A stretch of DNA of 64,000 nucleotides, from NCBI RefSeq assembly GCF_037645805.1, contig NZ_JBBEXE010000006.1:62001-126000 (forward strand), read 5' to 3'. Shown piece after piece: positions 35,517 through 44,201 of this stretch. Positions within the stretch are counted from its first letter, which is position 1. The number at the start of each line of letters is the position of its first letter. Origin of the DNA: Leptobacterium_A meishanense. Lineage in GTDB: Bacteria > Bacteroidota > Bacteroidia > Flavobacteriales > Flavobacteriaceae. Both the position numbers and the translations under genes were made by a program. The notes below the pieces were generated by a model. The model was given only the letters and a program-made list of their open reading frames with translations. It ran no database searches and was not told where the DNA came from.

Positions 35517-36572
35517 CCATTTCATACTCACATCTTCATAATTCCGTTTTACGAAATCCAATGCGGCATTAAGCACCTCACCCATGTTTCGGCTTCTTTT
35601 AAATTTAAGGTCATATGTCAGTTCATATAATTCTTTTTTTAATTTTCCAACATGGTTTTTATCAGAAATTTGATCTTTTTTCATGGAAGCAAGTAGTTTT
35701 TTAATTCGAACATGGGAGCTTAGAATCCGTTTTGCCACTATAGAACGTTCTTCTATCTTATATTGTTCAATAGATGTTTTTTGAAGCTTATCATTTACTA
35801 ATTTTACCATTTGAAAATTATCCTTGAAAAACTGCGGTAAATAAATTTTGAGATTCCCTTCATAGGATTGCTGGTCAAAATCAATAGCCCGTATCTTATA
35901 GATTACATGGTCAAAATCATGTGTCGGAATAATAACATAGTTATAGGATCTCATATCACCCAACAATCGGATCATACACCGTTCATTAAACTTTACAAAT
36001 TCTTTGGCTATCTGTACTTTCTCAGATTCAGTACATTCAGGTAGCATCTCTTTTATAAATATATCTCCGGGGATTCCTGCTATATGTTCTTCGATTAACG
36101 TATTCCCATAAACTAAAAAATTAAGGTTGTCCGGAGACAATATATGCTCCAGTTCTAACCCATATATTCGAGAAGCATCAGCTTTTTTAATATAGAAATA
36201 TGTAAAGTTGTCATTTAGAACATTCCGGATTTTTACCCGAAAAGGTTTTGAATTTCCAAAAGTGCAATAATCAACTGCATCTACATTTAGATAAGGAATA
36301 GTTGCTTCATTTCCATCAGAATGAAGAATGGTATATACACGCTTCAAACTATAATCAATTTCCGTGCGCTCATGTTCAGGATAATAAACCCGTATCCACA
36401 AAGTATCTTCTTCATTTTTATCATAAACTACTACAGATCCAGAGAATCGAAGAAGGTCATCATAGAAAATAGGAATTTTTATGTTTCGGTTGTATTTCTC
36501 CAAATACTTTTCAAGCGTTTCATTAATAGGAAAACTAGGTTTTTTCTTTGATATTAACTTATCTTGTACCAC
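35502..36572 (-). CDS. Protein of unknown family with kinase-like catalytic-loop motifs
   Basis: 356 residues, no signal peptide or membrane span. I do not recognise the family. The middle of the protein carries kinase-fold landmarks: Lys129/130 in FYIKKAD, a hinge-like LIEEHIAGIPGD (159-170), Asp206 and Asn211 in LLGDMRSYNYV with the D-x4-N catalytic-loop spacing, and Asp231 in RAIDFDQQ at the position of the metal-binding aspartate. The C-terminal third is helical and basic. It may be an APH-like or atypical kinase or a pseudoenzyme. It is alone on its strand. The kinase reading is inference from motifs. Confidence 0.55.
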   Translation of the reverse strand: MVQDKLISKKKPSFPINETLEKYLEKYNRNIKIPIFYDDLLRFSGSVVVYDKNEEDTLWIRVYYPEHERTEIDYSLKRVYTILHSDGNEATIPYLNVDAVDYCTFGNSKPFRVKIRNVLNDNFTYFYIKKADASRIYGLELEHILSPDNLNFLVYGNTLIEEHIAGIPGDIFIKEMLPECTESEKVQIAKEFVKFNERCMIRLLGDMRSYNYVIIPTHDFDHVIYKIRAIDFDQQSYEGNLKIYLPQFFKDNFQMVKLVNDKLQKTSIEQYKIEERSIVAKRILSSHVRIKKLLASMKKDQISDKNHVGKLKKELYELTYDLKFKRSRNMGEVLNAALDFVKRNYEDVSMKWLLHR

Positions 36573-36658
36573 TTCTTTTTTGTTAAAAATGAACTATGTT
36601 GTAACAATATAACAATTAAATCGTCAATTAAGTAACATCAACTAAAAAGCGAACAGTT

Positions 36659-37555
36659 TTGCAAACTATTCTTACAATCGATAACCTTACTAAAAAGTAT
36701 GGGTATGTAACTGCTGTAAAGAATTTGTCTTTCACCATAGAAAAGGGGAATGTTTACGGAATATTAGGTCCAAACGGAAGTGGAAAATCTACTACACTAG
36801 GAGTTGTTCTTAATGTGGTTAATAAAACTAGTGGAAGTTTTCTATGGTTTAATGGAAACACTAGCACACACAATGCACTAAAAAAGGTAGGGGCTATCAT
36901 AGAACGTCCTAATTTTTATCCATACATGTCAGCAGAAAAAAATTTAAGGCTTGTATGTAAAATTAAAAATGTTCCATACGATAAAGTCCAAGAAAAATTA
37001 GATTTAGTAGGCCTATTAGAACGTAAAGATAGCAAGTTCCGTACATTTTCTTTAGGGATGAAACAACGTCTTGCCATTGCTTCTGCCCTCCTCAATGACC
37101 CTGAAATTTTAATTTTGGACGAACCTACTAATGGGTTGGATCCCCAAGGGATACATCAAATCCGGGAACTTATAAAAAAGATTGCTGCTACTGGTACTAC
37201 CATTTTACTTGCTTCTCATTTATTGGATGAAGTAGAAAAAGTTTGTAGTCATGTAGTTATCTTGAGAAAAGGGGAAAAACTGTATTCAGGACGCGTAGAT
37301 GAAATGATTGCTAGCCAAGGTTTTTTTGAACTCAAAAGTGACAATCAGGAAAGATTAGTCAAACTCTTGAAAAAAAACAATGCTTTTGATAGTGTTAAAA
37401 CAGATGGCGAACTTGTCACCGCTTTTTTAAATGAGCCTATGGATGCTGCCGAATTAAACAGTATCCTATTTGAACAAGGCATCACATTATCACATCTGGT
37501 TAAGAAAAAAGAAAGTTTAGAAGAGCAATTCCTCACATTAACCAACAATCAATAG
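36659..37555 (+). CDS. ABC transporter ATP-binding protein
   Basis: 298 residues. It starts at a TTG codon (36659); no in-frame ATG lies before the Walker region, and this start gives the normal N-terminus QTILTIDNLTKKYG. Walker A GPNGSGKST is at 37-45, signature FSLGMKQR, Walker B LILDEPTNGLD. An ~80-residue C-terminal extension is typical of the bacitracin/lantibiotic-type (BcrA-like) or generic ABC-2 exporters. It pairs with the permease 10 nt downstream. Confidence 0.92.
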   Translation: MQTILTIDNLTKKYGYVTAVKNLSFTIEKGNVYGILGPNGSGKSTTLGVVLNVVNKTSGSFLWFNGNTSTHNALKKVGAIIERPNFYPYMSAEKNLRLVCKIKNVPYDKVQEKLDLVGLLERKDSKFRTFSLGMKQRLAIASALLNDPEILILDEPTNGLDPQGIHQIRELIKKIAATGTTILLASHLLDEVEKVCSHVVILRKGEKLYSGRVDEMIASQGFFELKSDNQERLVKLLKKNNAFDSVKTDGELVTAFLNEPMDAAELNSILFEQGITLSHLVKKKESLEEQFLTLTNNQ

Positions 37556-37565
37556 ACAGAACAAA

Positions 37566-38396
37566 ATGATACGACTACTCCAAATAGAATTTATTAAATT
37601 ATGGAATAACCGTGCTAGCCGGTTTCTCATACTCTCTTATTTTATTCTTCTTACTTCCATAGCACTTATTGCAGCCATTAAGTTTGATATAGGCCCTATT
37701 AAATTTCATCTGGCAGAACAAGGGATTTTTAATTTCCCGTACATATGGCATTTCAATACTTATGTTGCCGCTATTTTTAAACTATTTCTCGCCATTGTAA
37801 TTGTCTCTATGATGGCCAATGAGTATAGTAATAAAACTCTTAAACAAAACCTTATAGACGGATTAAGTAAACGGGAATTTATTCTATCGAAATTTTTAAC
37901 CGTTATTTCATTTGCAGCCATTTCAACCCTCTTTATTTTTGTGGTTTCATTGATACTGGGGTTAATCTATTCTGATTATAATGAACCTTCTATTATTTTT
38001 TCTGATTTAGAATATTTGTTGGCCTTCTTCATAAAACTAACAGGTTTCTTCGCTTTTTGTTTGTTTTTAGGAATCCTTGTAAAACGATCTGCTTTTGCCT
38101 TAGGATTTTTAATTATATGGCAAATTATTGAAGGGATTACTTATGGGCTTATCCGTTGGAAATCAGATGAAAGCTTGGCAAGTTCCATTTCACAGTTCTT
38201 CCCGCTTAATGCCATGAGTAATCTTATCAAAGAACCCGGATCTAGGCTTTCTGCCGTTAAATCGGTTGCCAGTCAAATAGGGGAAGAATTCACCAAAGAT
38301 TATACAGTGCATTGGCATGAAGTCCTTATTGTCTTGATATGGACTACTATATTCATTTACTTTTCATACACATTGTTGAAAAAGCGTGATTTATAA
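37566..38396 (+). CDS. ABC-2 type permease
   Basis: 276 residues with about six hydrophobic spans. It begins MIRLLQIEFIKLWNNR, the usual N-terminus of ABC-2 permeases, and has MANEYSNKTLKQNLIDGLSKREFILSKFL, a typical cytoplasmic coupling segment. It forms an exporter with the ATPase encoded upstream. The substrate is not evident. Confidence 0.88.
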   Translation: MIRLLQIEFIKLWNNRASRFLILSYFILLTSIALIAAIKFDIGPIKFHLAEQGIFNFPYIWHFNTYVAAIFKLFLAIVIVSMMANEYSNKTLKQNLIDGLSKREFILSKFLTVISFAAISTLFIFVVSLILGLIYSDYNEPSIIFSDLEYLLAFFIKLTGFFAFCLFLGILVKRSAFALGFLIIWQIIEGITYGLIRWKSDESLASSISQFFPLNAMSNLIKEPGSRLSAVKSVASQIGEEFTKDYTVHWHEVLIVLIWTTIFIYFSYTLLKKRDL

Positions 38397-38494
38397 ATCA
38401 AAAGCTTAAACCGTTTAATTAACAACAATTATTTTTTATGTTATGATAGCTTCTTAAGATAAATAAGTAATTTTATGGGCTTATTGTCATTTTA

Positions 38495-41400
38495 ATGAGG
38501 CGAATCTTACCCTTTTTTATGTTTATGCTTTGCATATATAGCTATGCTCAGTCTCCCAATGATTGTGTTAATGCAATTGTTGTTTGTGGGAGTGGATCGA
38601 TTAGCTCAAATGCTTCTGGTATAGGAACACAAGAGCTTTTTAATACAAATAATTGTGGAAGCCAAGAAAACAACAGTTTATGGCTACGTATCAATATTGT
38701 ACAAGCAGGCACCCTAGGTTTTACTTTAACGCCAACAAATACTAATCTAAGTATAGATTATGACTTTTTCGTCTTCGGCCCAAATGTATCTTGCGGAAAT
38801 ATAGGTCAGGCTATCCGCTGTTCAACAACGAATCCTACACAAGCCGGCCTGACCAATAATTTAACTGGAATGAGTGATAATGAAATTGATTTTTCTGAGG
38901 GGCCAGGGTCACTTGGAAATAGTTTTGTAAGATCACTAGATGTTTTACCGGGCGAATCTTATTTTATTGTTATTGACAGGCCTATTGGTACAAGTGCTTT
39001 TACATTAGATTGGACCGGAACAGCGATCCAAGGAGGAACTTCTCCTTTTCCGGATGCGCCTGTAATAAACCAACCGGATGACATAGAGGTGTGTAGTTCT
39101 TCAGGAATAGCTACTTTTGATTTAGCCGCTGTTATTCCCCAAATAACTTCTGATGTGGTTAACAATACCATAAGTTTCCACAGCTCTGAAGCCGATGCAA
39201 ATGATAATACAAACCCTTTGCCCTCTATGTATGATAATATCGCAAATCCTGAAACTATCTACGTAAGAGCCACTAATAATACTACAGGGTGTTTTTCTTT
39301 GACCTCTTTTAATTTAACCGTATCAAACACGCCTAACATTAATACACCTACTGATTTTGAATTATGTGATACAAACAATGACACTACCGAAACTTTCGAT
39401 CTTTCTTCTAAAGACAATGAAATATTAAATGGGCTCGATCCTAACCTGTTCAGTATATCCTATCACGTAACCCTTAATGATGCTGAAAATGATAGTAATC
39501 CACTCCCAAACAATTATCAGAATACCTCCAACCCTCAAACGATCTATGCAAGAGTTGCTGATATTAGTACAGGATGCATAGGTATAGCCTCTTTTGATTT
39601 ATTGCTCTTGCCATTACCAAATATAGCCACACCTACAAATTTTGAACTATGCGATATAGACAATGATATTGTAGAATCATTTGACCTCTCCTCTAAAGAC
39701 AGTGAAATATTAAATGGGCTCGATCCTAACCTGTTCAGTATATCCTATCACGTAACCCTTAATGATGCTGAAAATGATAGTAACCCGCTCCCAAACAACT
39801 ATCAGAATACTTCAAACCCTCAAACAATTTATAGCAGAGTTACCAATAACAATACAGGGTGTTTTGCTACAGCCGCTTTTGATTTAATACTCCTACCATT
39901 ACCAAATATAGCCACACCTACAAATTTTGAACTATGTGATGAAGGAAGCGACGCTATTGAATCGTTTGATCTTTCTACTAAAAATAATGAACTACTAAAT
40001 GGGCTCGACCCTAACCTGTTCAGTATATCCTATCACCTAAACCTTAATGATGCTGAAAATAATAGTAACCCGCTCCCAAACAACTATCAGAATACTTCAA
40101 ACCCTCAAACAATTTATAGCAGAGTTACCAATAACAATACAGGGTGTTTTGCTACAGCCGCTTTTGATTTAATACTCCTACCATTACCAAATATAGCTAC
40201 ACCTACAAATTTTGAACTATGCGATATAGACAATGATATTGTAGAATCATTTGACCTCTCCTCTAAAGACAGTGAAATATTAAATGGGCTCGATCCTAAC
40301 CTGTTCAGTATATCCTATCACGTAACCCTTAATGATGCTGAAAATGATAGTAACCCGCTCCCAAACAACTATCAGAATACTTCAAACCCTCAAACAGTTT
40401 ATAGCAGAGTTACCGATAACAATACAGGGTGTTTTGCTACAACCGCTTTTGATTTACTGTTAATTTTGCTACCTCCTGCAAACAATAGTATGCTTCTTCA
40501 ATGTGATGTAGATGTAACCGATTCTACCGACGGAATAACTGGTTTTAATTTAAATGAAGCTTACAATGCTGTTACAGGCAGTGTTCAAGGGTTAATACTT
40601 TCTTTCTATGAAACAACTACTGATTTGGTTAATGACAATCCTATTACAAACCCTATTGGTTACCAAAATACTATTGCTTTTAACCAAACTATCTTTGTAA
40701 AAGTAATTGACGAAAGTACCGGTTGTGAAAACACTGCTCAACTTGATCTACAAGTACAGCCTACATTTGCAAGCCTTCCGGAAATTGGCCCTTTCTTTAC
40801 TTGTGATTTGAATGGTGAAGACAGTATACTTGAAGGCTCCTTTAATCTTGATATAATTAGAGACACCAATTACCCAAGCACCCTAGATGTTGCTTTTTAT
40901 TCATCTCTTAACGATGCTGCTTTAGAGGTTAATCGAGTTAACGGCACCAATTTTATAAGTGAACCTACCACATTATTTGTTCGTATTGAAAATAACAACC
41001 AATGCCAAGGAATAGAACAATTTGACTTAATCGTTGACCCATTACCTATTGTCAATATTCAAGAAGAATATACACTATGCCTTAATAACTTGCCTCTTAA
41101 TATAAACGCAGAAACAGGATTTGACACCTATCAATGGTTTAATATCAACACTAATAATGAAGTTTTAATTTCCCAAGCTCCAAATGTTGCTATTACAGAA
41201 CCAGGAACCTACCGATTAGAACTAACTACCAACTATAATGATTTCGGAACTATTAGACAATGTTCTAACAGTAAAACATTTAATGTCTCTGTATCTAACA
41301 TAGCTAGTATCACAAATATTGAGATAAATGACCTCAATGGGAATGATGATAACAGTGTTGTAATAAACGTAGGTGGAGAAGGTAATTATGAATTTGCACT

Positions 41401-41785
41401 AGATAGTGCTATAGGGACATACCAAGACAGTAACTTATTTGAAGGGCTCTCTCCAGGTATTTATACCGTATATATAAGAGACAAAAATGGCTGTGGCATT
41501 GTCGATGAAGAAGTCTCTGTAATTGGCTACCCTAGGTTTTTTACCCCTAATGGTGATGGAACTAACGATACTTGGCATATTTTAGGTATTAATGATATGG
41601 TACAGCAAAATTCAACCATCTTTATCTTTGATCGTTATGGAAAATTATTAACCCAACTTATTCCCGGCAGAGAAGGTTGGGATGGCACCTACAATGGAAA
41701 TCCATTGCCTGCTTCTGATTATTGGTTTAAAGTAACCCTTGAGGACGGAAGACAGTTTACAGGGCATTTCGCTATGAAAAGATAG
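38495..41785 (+). CDS. T9SS type B cargo protein with 285-bp tandem repeats
   Basis: 1096 residues, extracellular. A signal peptide (FMLCIYSYAQ) is followed by a Cys-containing beta-sandwich of about 170 residues. Seven copies of a ~95-residue beta module follow, recognisable by a C-D-x-D-N-D start, an E-x-F-D-L-S segment, ISYH, NDAEN and QTIYxRV...GC. Copies 2-5 are tandem 285-bp DNA repeats (39331-40470). The end, from about residue 1010, is the type B sorting domain: FFTPNGDGTNDTWHI, FDRYGKLL, GWDGTYNG and a final GHFAMKR. Such domains direct export by T9SS and surface attachment. Its exact role, perhaps adhesion or gliding, cannot be read. It is the first of three related genes. Confidence 0.9.
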   Translation: MRRILPFFMFMLCIYSYAQSPNDCVNAIVVCGSGSISSNASGIGTQELFNTNNCGSQENNSLWLRINIVQAGTLGFTLTPTNTNLSIDYDFFVFGPNVSCGNIGQAIRCSTTNPTQAGLTNNLTGMSDNEIDFSEGPGSLGNSFVRSLDVLPGESYFIVIDRPIGTSAFTLDWTGTAIQGGTSPFPDAPVINQPDDIEVCSSSGIATFDLAAVIPQITSDVVNNTISFHSSEADANDNTNPLPSMYDNIANPETIYVRATNNTTGCFSLTSFNLTVSNTPNINTPTDFELCDTNNDTTETFDLSSKDNEILNGLDPNLFSISYHVTLNDAENDSNPLPNNYQNTSNPQTIYARVADISTGCIGIASFDLLLLPLPNIATPTNFELCDIDNDIVESFDLSSKDSEILNGLDPNLFSISYHVTLNDAENDSNPLPNNYQNTSNPQTIYSRVTNNNTGCFATAAFDLILLPLPNIATPTNFELCDEGSDAIESFDLSTKNNELLNGLDPNLFSISYHLNLNDAENNSNPLPNNYQNTSNPQTIYSRVTNNNTGCFATAAFDLILLPLPNIATPTNFELCDIDNDIVESFDLSSKDSEILNGLDPNLFSISYHVTLNDAENDSNPLPNNYQNTSNPQTVYSRVTDNNTGCFATTAFDLLLILLPPANNSMLLQCDVDVTDSTDGITGFNLNEAYNAVTGSVQGLILSFYETTTDLVNDNPITNPIGYQNTIAFNQTIFVKVIDESTGCENTAQLDLQVQPTFASLPEIGPFFTCDLNGEDSILEGSFNLDIIRDTNYPSTLDVAFYSSLNDAALEVNRVNGTNFISEPTTLFVRIENNNQCQGIEQFDLIVDPLPIVNIQEEYTLCLNNLPLNINAETGFDTYQWFNINTNNEVLISQAPNVAITEPGTYRLELTTNYNDFGTIRQCSNSKTFNVSVSNIASITNIEINDLNGNDDNSVVINVGGEGNYEFALDSAIGTYQDSNLFEGLSPGIYTVYIRDKNGCGIVDEEVSVIGYPRFFTPNGDGTNDTWHILGINDMVQQNSTIFIFDRYGKLLTQLIPGREGWDGTYNGNPLPASDYWFKVTLEDGRQFTGHFAMKR
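39331..40470 (+). repeat. Four tandem 285-bp coding repeats
   Basis: Matching landmarks (ACACCTAC at 39344 and 39629; ACCAAATATAG at 39616, 39901 and 40186) recur every 285 bp, exactly 95 codons. The second and fourth units differ at only about four bases over the first 265. The third unit is diverged in its first ~120 bp and identical to the second in the last ~120. The first unit is the most diverged. Confidence 0.93.
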
Positions 41786-41845
41786 TTAATGTTTTTTAGT
41801 AACTTAGTCATAAGTGTTTGTCCCAAAAATACCTAGAAATTAACC

Positions 41846-44125
41846 ATGAAGGCAAAACTGTCATTCTTAGTATCGTTGCTTTTATCAGGATATGTATCTG
41901 CTCAAATGGTTACCATTGACGATTCTTTTACCCCGGAACAACTCATCAGAGATATACTTATTCAAGGAGATTGTGTAGAAATAAGCAATGTAAATTCACC
42001 TTTTAATGGGGCTGTTAACGGCATAAATAGTTTTGGTTTTTTTGAAAAAGGTAATTCAAATTTTCCTTTTCAGGAAGGGATTGTGCTTACCTCAGGTGAT
42101 GTTAATCAAGTTGGAGCTCCTGTTATCCCCGATCCTTTAGGTGAAGGTAATAATAATTGGGAGGTTGACCCCGATGTACTTACTTTTCTAGGTATTGATG
42201 ATTCATTTAATTCAACAACGATAGAGTTTGACTTTATATCACCTTTTAATACTATTAGCTTTAATTACCTAATGGCTTCAGAGGAGTATTTTGGTGGTTT
42301 TGAATGTGATTTTTCTGATAACTTTGCTTTTTTAATTAAACCTGCCGATGATTCAGAGCCCTACAGGAATATTGCGGTGCTTCCCGGAACTGATATTCCT
42401 ATTAGTGTAACTAACATTCATCCAGAGATAGAGGGATTTTGTGACGCTGAAAATGAAGAGTTTTTTGATGGGTATAATAGAGGAGATACCAATTACGATG
42501 GCCGGACTATCGTATTGAATGCCACTTCTGAGGTTATCCCTTTAAAAAAATACCGTATTAAATTAATCGTATCCGATAACCTTGATTCATTATTTGACTC
42601 TGCTATATTCATAGAAGGAGCTAGTTTTAACACTTCCATAGATTTAGGCGATGATATTATTTGTTTTCCGGGTATTGTATTAAATGCAGCAATAAATAGC
42701 GATCAAGCCCTCTACGAATGGTATAAAGACGATGTATTGCTGCCTGAAGAGACCAACGCTACATTGATTGTAAATGACTCGGGGGACTATAAAGCAATCG
42801 TAAATATTGACCTTAATGGCAAACTATGTACTTCAGAAGATACTATAAATGTTACAATAAATAAAATTAATACGCCCAACGATGTTGATATTTGTGATTC
42901 CGACAATGATCTTATAGAAAACTTTATCCTATCAACCAAAAATAATGAAATACTTAACGGACTTGATCCCGATGTCTTCGCTGTTTCATACCACTCAAGC
43001 CTTAATAATGCCGAAAACAACCTTGAACCATTACCTGATAATTATCAGATTACAAATAGCACACAGTCTATCTACGTCAGGGTAACAGACATAAATACAG
43101 AGTGTTTCGATACTACTACCTTTAACTTCAGTCTCTTGCCAGTACCAGAAATTGCCATCCCTGATAACGTGGAACTCTGTGATGCTGATAATGATAATAC
43201 AGAAACATTTATCTTATCAACTAAAAACAATGAAATACTTAACGGACTTGATCCCGATGTCTTCACTGTTTCATACCACTCAAGCCTTAATAATGCCGAA
43301 AACAACCTTGAACCATTACCTGATAATTATCAGATTACAAATAGCACACAGTCTATCTACGTCAGGGTAACAGACATGAATACAGGGTGTTTCAATACTA
43401 CCAATTTTCAGTTTATTTTACATCCGGTTCCTATAATCACTATTGAGAGTAGCCAAATTTTCTGTGTTGAAAACCTCCCTATAAATTTAAGCGCGCAAAC
43501 TGGTCTGCCGAATGAACGTTATGTATGGTCTACAGGTGAAACTACTCCTGAAATTACTATTGCGAATGGTGGAGATTATTGGGTAACCGTTACAACTGAA
43601 TTTGGCTGCGAAGCTTCTAAAAATTTTTCTATCACAGAATTTGATCCTGTTTCTATAGTTAATATCGATTTTGAAAATTTCAGAGAGCTACAAGATGTAC
43701 TAGTAAACACCTCTGGAGGATCGGGTGACTTATTATTTACAATAGACGACCAAGAACCTCAATCATCAAATTTGTTTCATGATATTCCTTCTGGAAGACA
43801 TACCATAACAATCATAGATCAGAATGGATGCCCAACAATTTCCGAATCATTTATGATAGTCAATTATTCAAAATTCTTTACCCCGAATGGGGATGGCATA
43901 AATGATAGATGGCACATGATTGGGATTGAATCAATACCGGAAATTACCATCTCTATATTTGACCGGTATGGAAAACTCTTAAAACAACTTTCTTTAGAAA
44001 CAGGAGGCTGGGACGGTACTTATAATGGAAGGTTGCTTCCTTCATCCGATTATTGGTTTCTTGCTACCGGACAAGATGAAAATGGAAGTTTCAGCATCAC
44101 AGGACATTTCACCCTCAAAAGATAG
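41846..44125 (+). CDS. Choice-of-anchor L domain protein, T9SS type B cargo
   Basis: 759 residues. A signal peptide (LLLSGYVSAQM) is followed by a choice-of-anchor L domain (about residues 24-265), recognised by DSFTPEQLIRDILIQGDCVEISN, GFFEKGNSNFPFQEGIVLTSG, ASEEYFGGF and SDNFAFLI. After an Ig-like linker come two 95-residue modules encoded by 285-bp repeats, a spacer, then the type B sorting domain (KFFTPNGDGINDRWHM to GHFTLKR). The product is exported and presumably surface-attached. Its upstream region, N-terminal and C-terminal parts closely match the next gene, showing that the two arose by duplication. Confidence 0.9.
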   Translation: MKAKLSFLVSLLLSGYVSAQMVTIDDSFTPEQLIRDILIQGDCVEISNVNSPFNGAVNGINSFGFFEKGNSNFPFQEGIVLTSGDVNQVGAPVIPDPLGEGNNNWEVDPDVLTFLGIDDSFNSTTIEFDFISPFNTISFNYLMASEEYFGGFECDFSDNFAFLIKPADDSEPYRNIAVLPGTDIPISVTNIHPEIEGFCDAENEEFFDGYNRGDTNYDGRTIVLNATSEVIPLKKYRIKLIVSDNLDSLFDSAIFIEGASFNTSIDLGDDIICFPGIVLNAAINSDQALYEWYKDDVLLPEETNATLIVNDSGDYKAIVNIDLNGKLCTSEDTINVTINKINTPNDVDICDSDNDLIENFILSTKNNEILNGLDPDVFAVSYHSSLNNAENNLEPLPDNYQITNSTQSIYVRVTDINTECFDTTTFNFSLLPVPEIAIPDNVELCDADNDNTETFILSTKNNEILNGLDPDVFTVSYHSSLNNAENNLEPLPDNYQITNSTQSIYVRVTDMNTGCFNTTNFQFILHPVPIITIESSQIFCVENLPINLSAQTGLPNERYVWSTGETTPEITIANGGDYWVTVTTEFGCEASKNFSITEFDPVSIVNIDFENFRELQDVLVNTSGGSGDLLFTIDDQEPQSSNLFHDIPSGRHTITIIDQNGCPTISESFMIVNYSKFFTPNGDGINDRWHMIGIESIPEITISIFDRYGKLLKQLSLETGGWDGTYNGRLLPSSDYWFLATGQDENGSFSITGHFTLKR
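42875..43444 (+). repeat. Two tandem 285-bp coding repeats
   Basis: Units 42875-43159 and 43160-43444. The central ~140 bp (42940-43078 and 43225-43363) are nearly identical, while the edges are diverged. The unit length equals that in the preceding gene and encodes the same module. Confidence 0.92.
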
Positions 44126-44201
44126 TTTGACAAATACAATATCTTAACATTTTTTAGTACCTTAGCTAGAAGTATTTGTCCCAAAAATACCACCCTTAAC
44201 C

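Noticed and set aside
39331..40470. CRISPR-like or phage-like repeat array
   Set aside because: The units are 285 bp, continuous and in-frame coding (95 codons), with no short repeat/spacer structure.
42787..43305. Two similar minus-strand ORFs (42787-43020 and 43072-43305)
   Set aside because: They are antisense shadows of the 285-bp coding repeats in the choice-of-anchor L gene, 285 bp apart, and look alike only because the sense strand is repeated.
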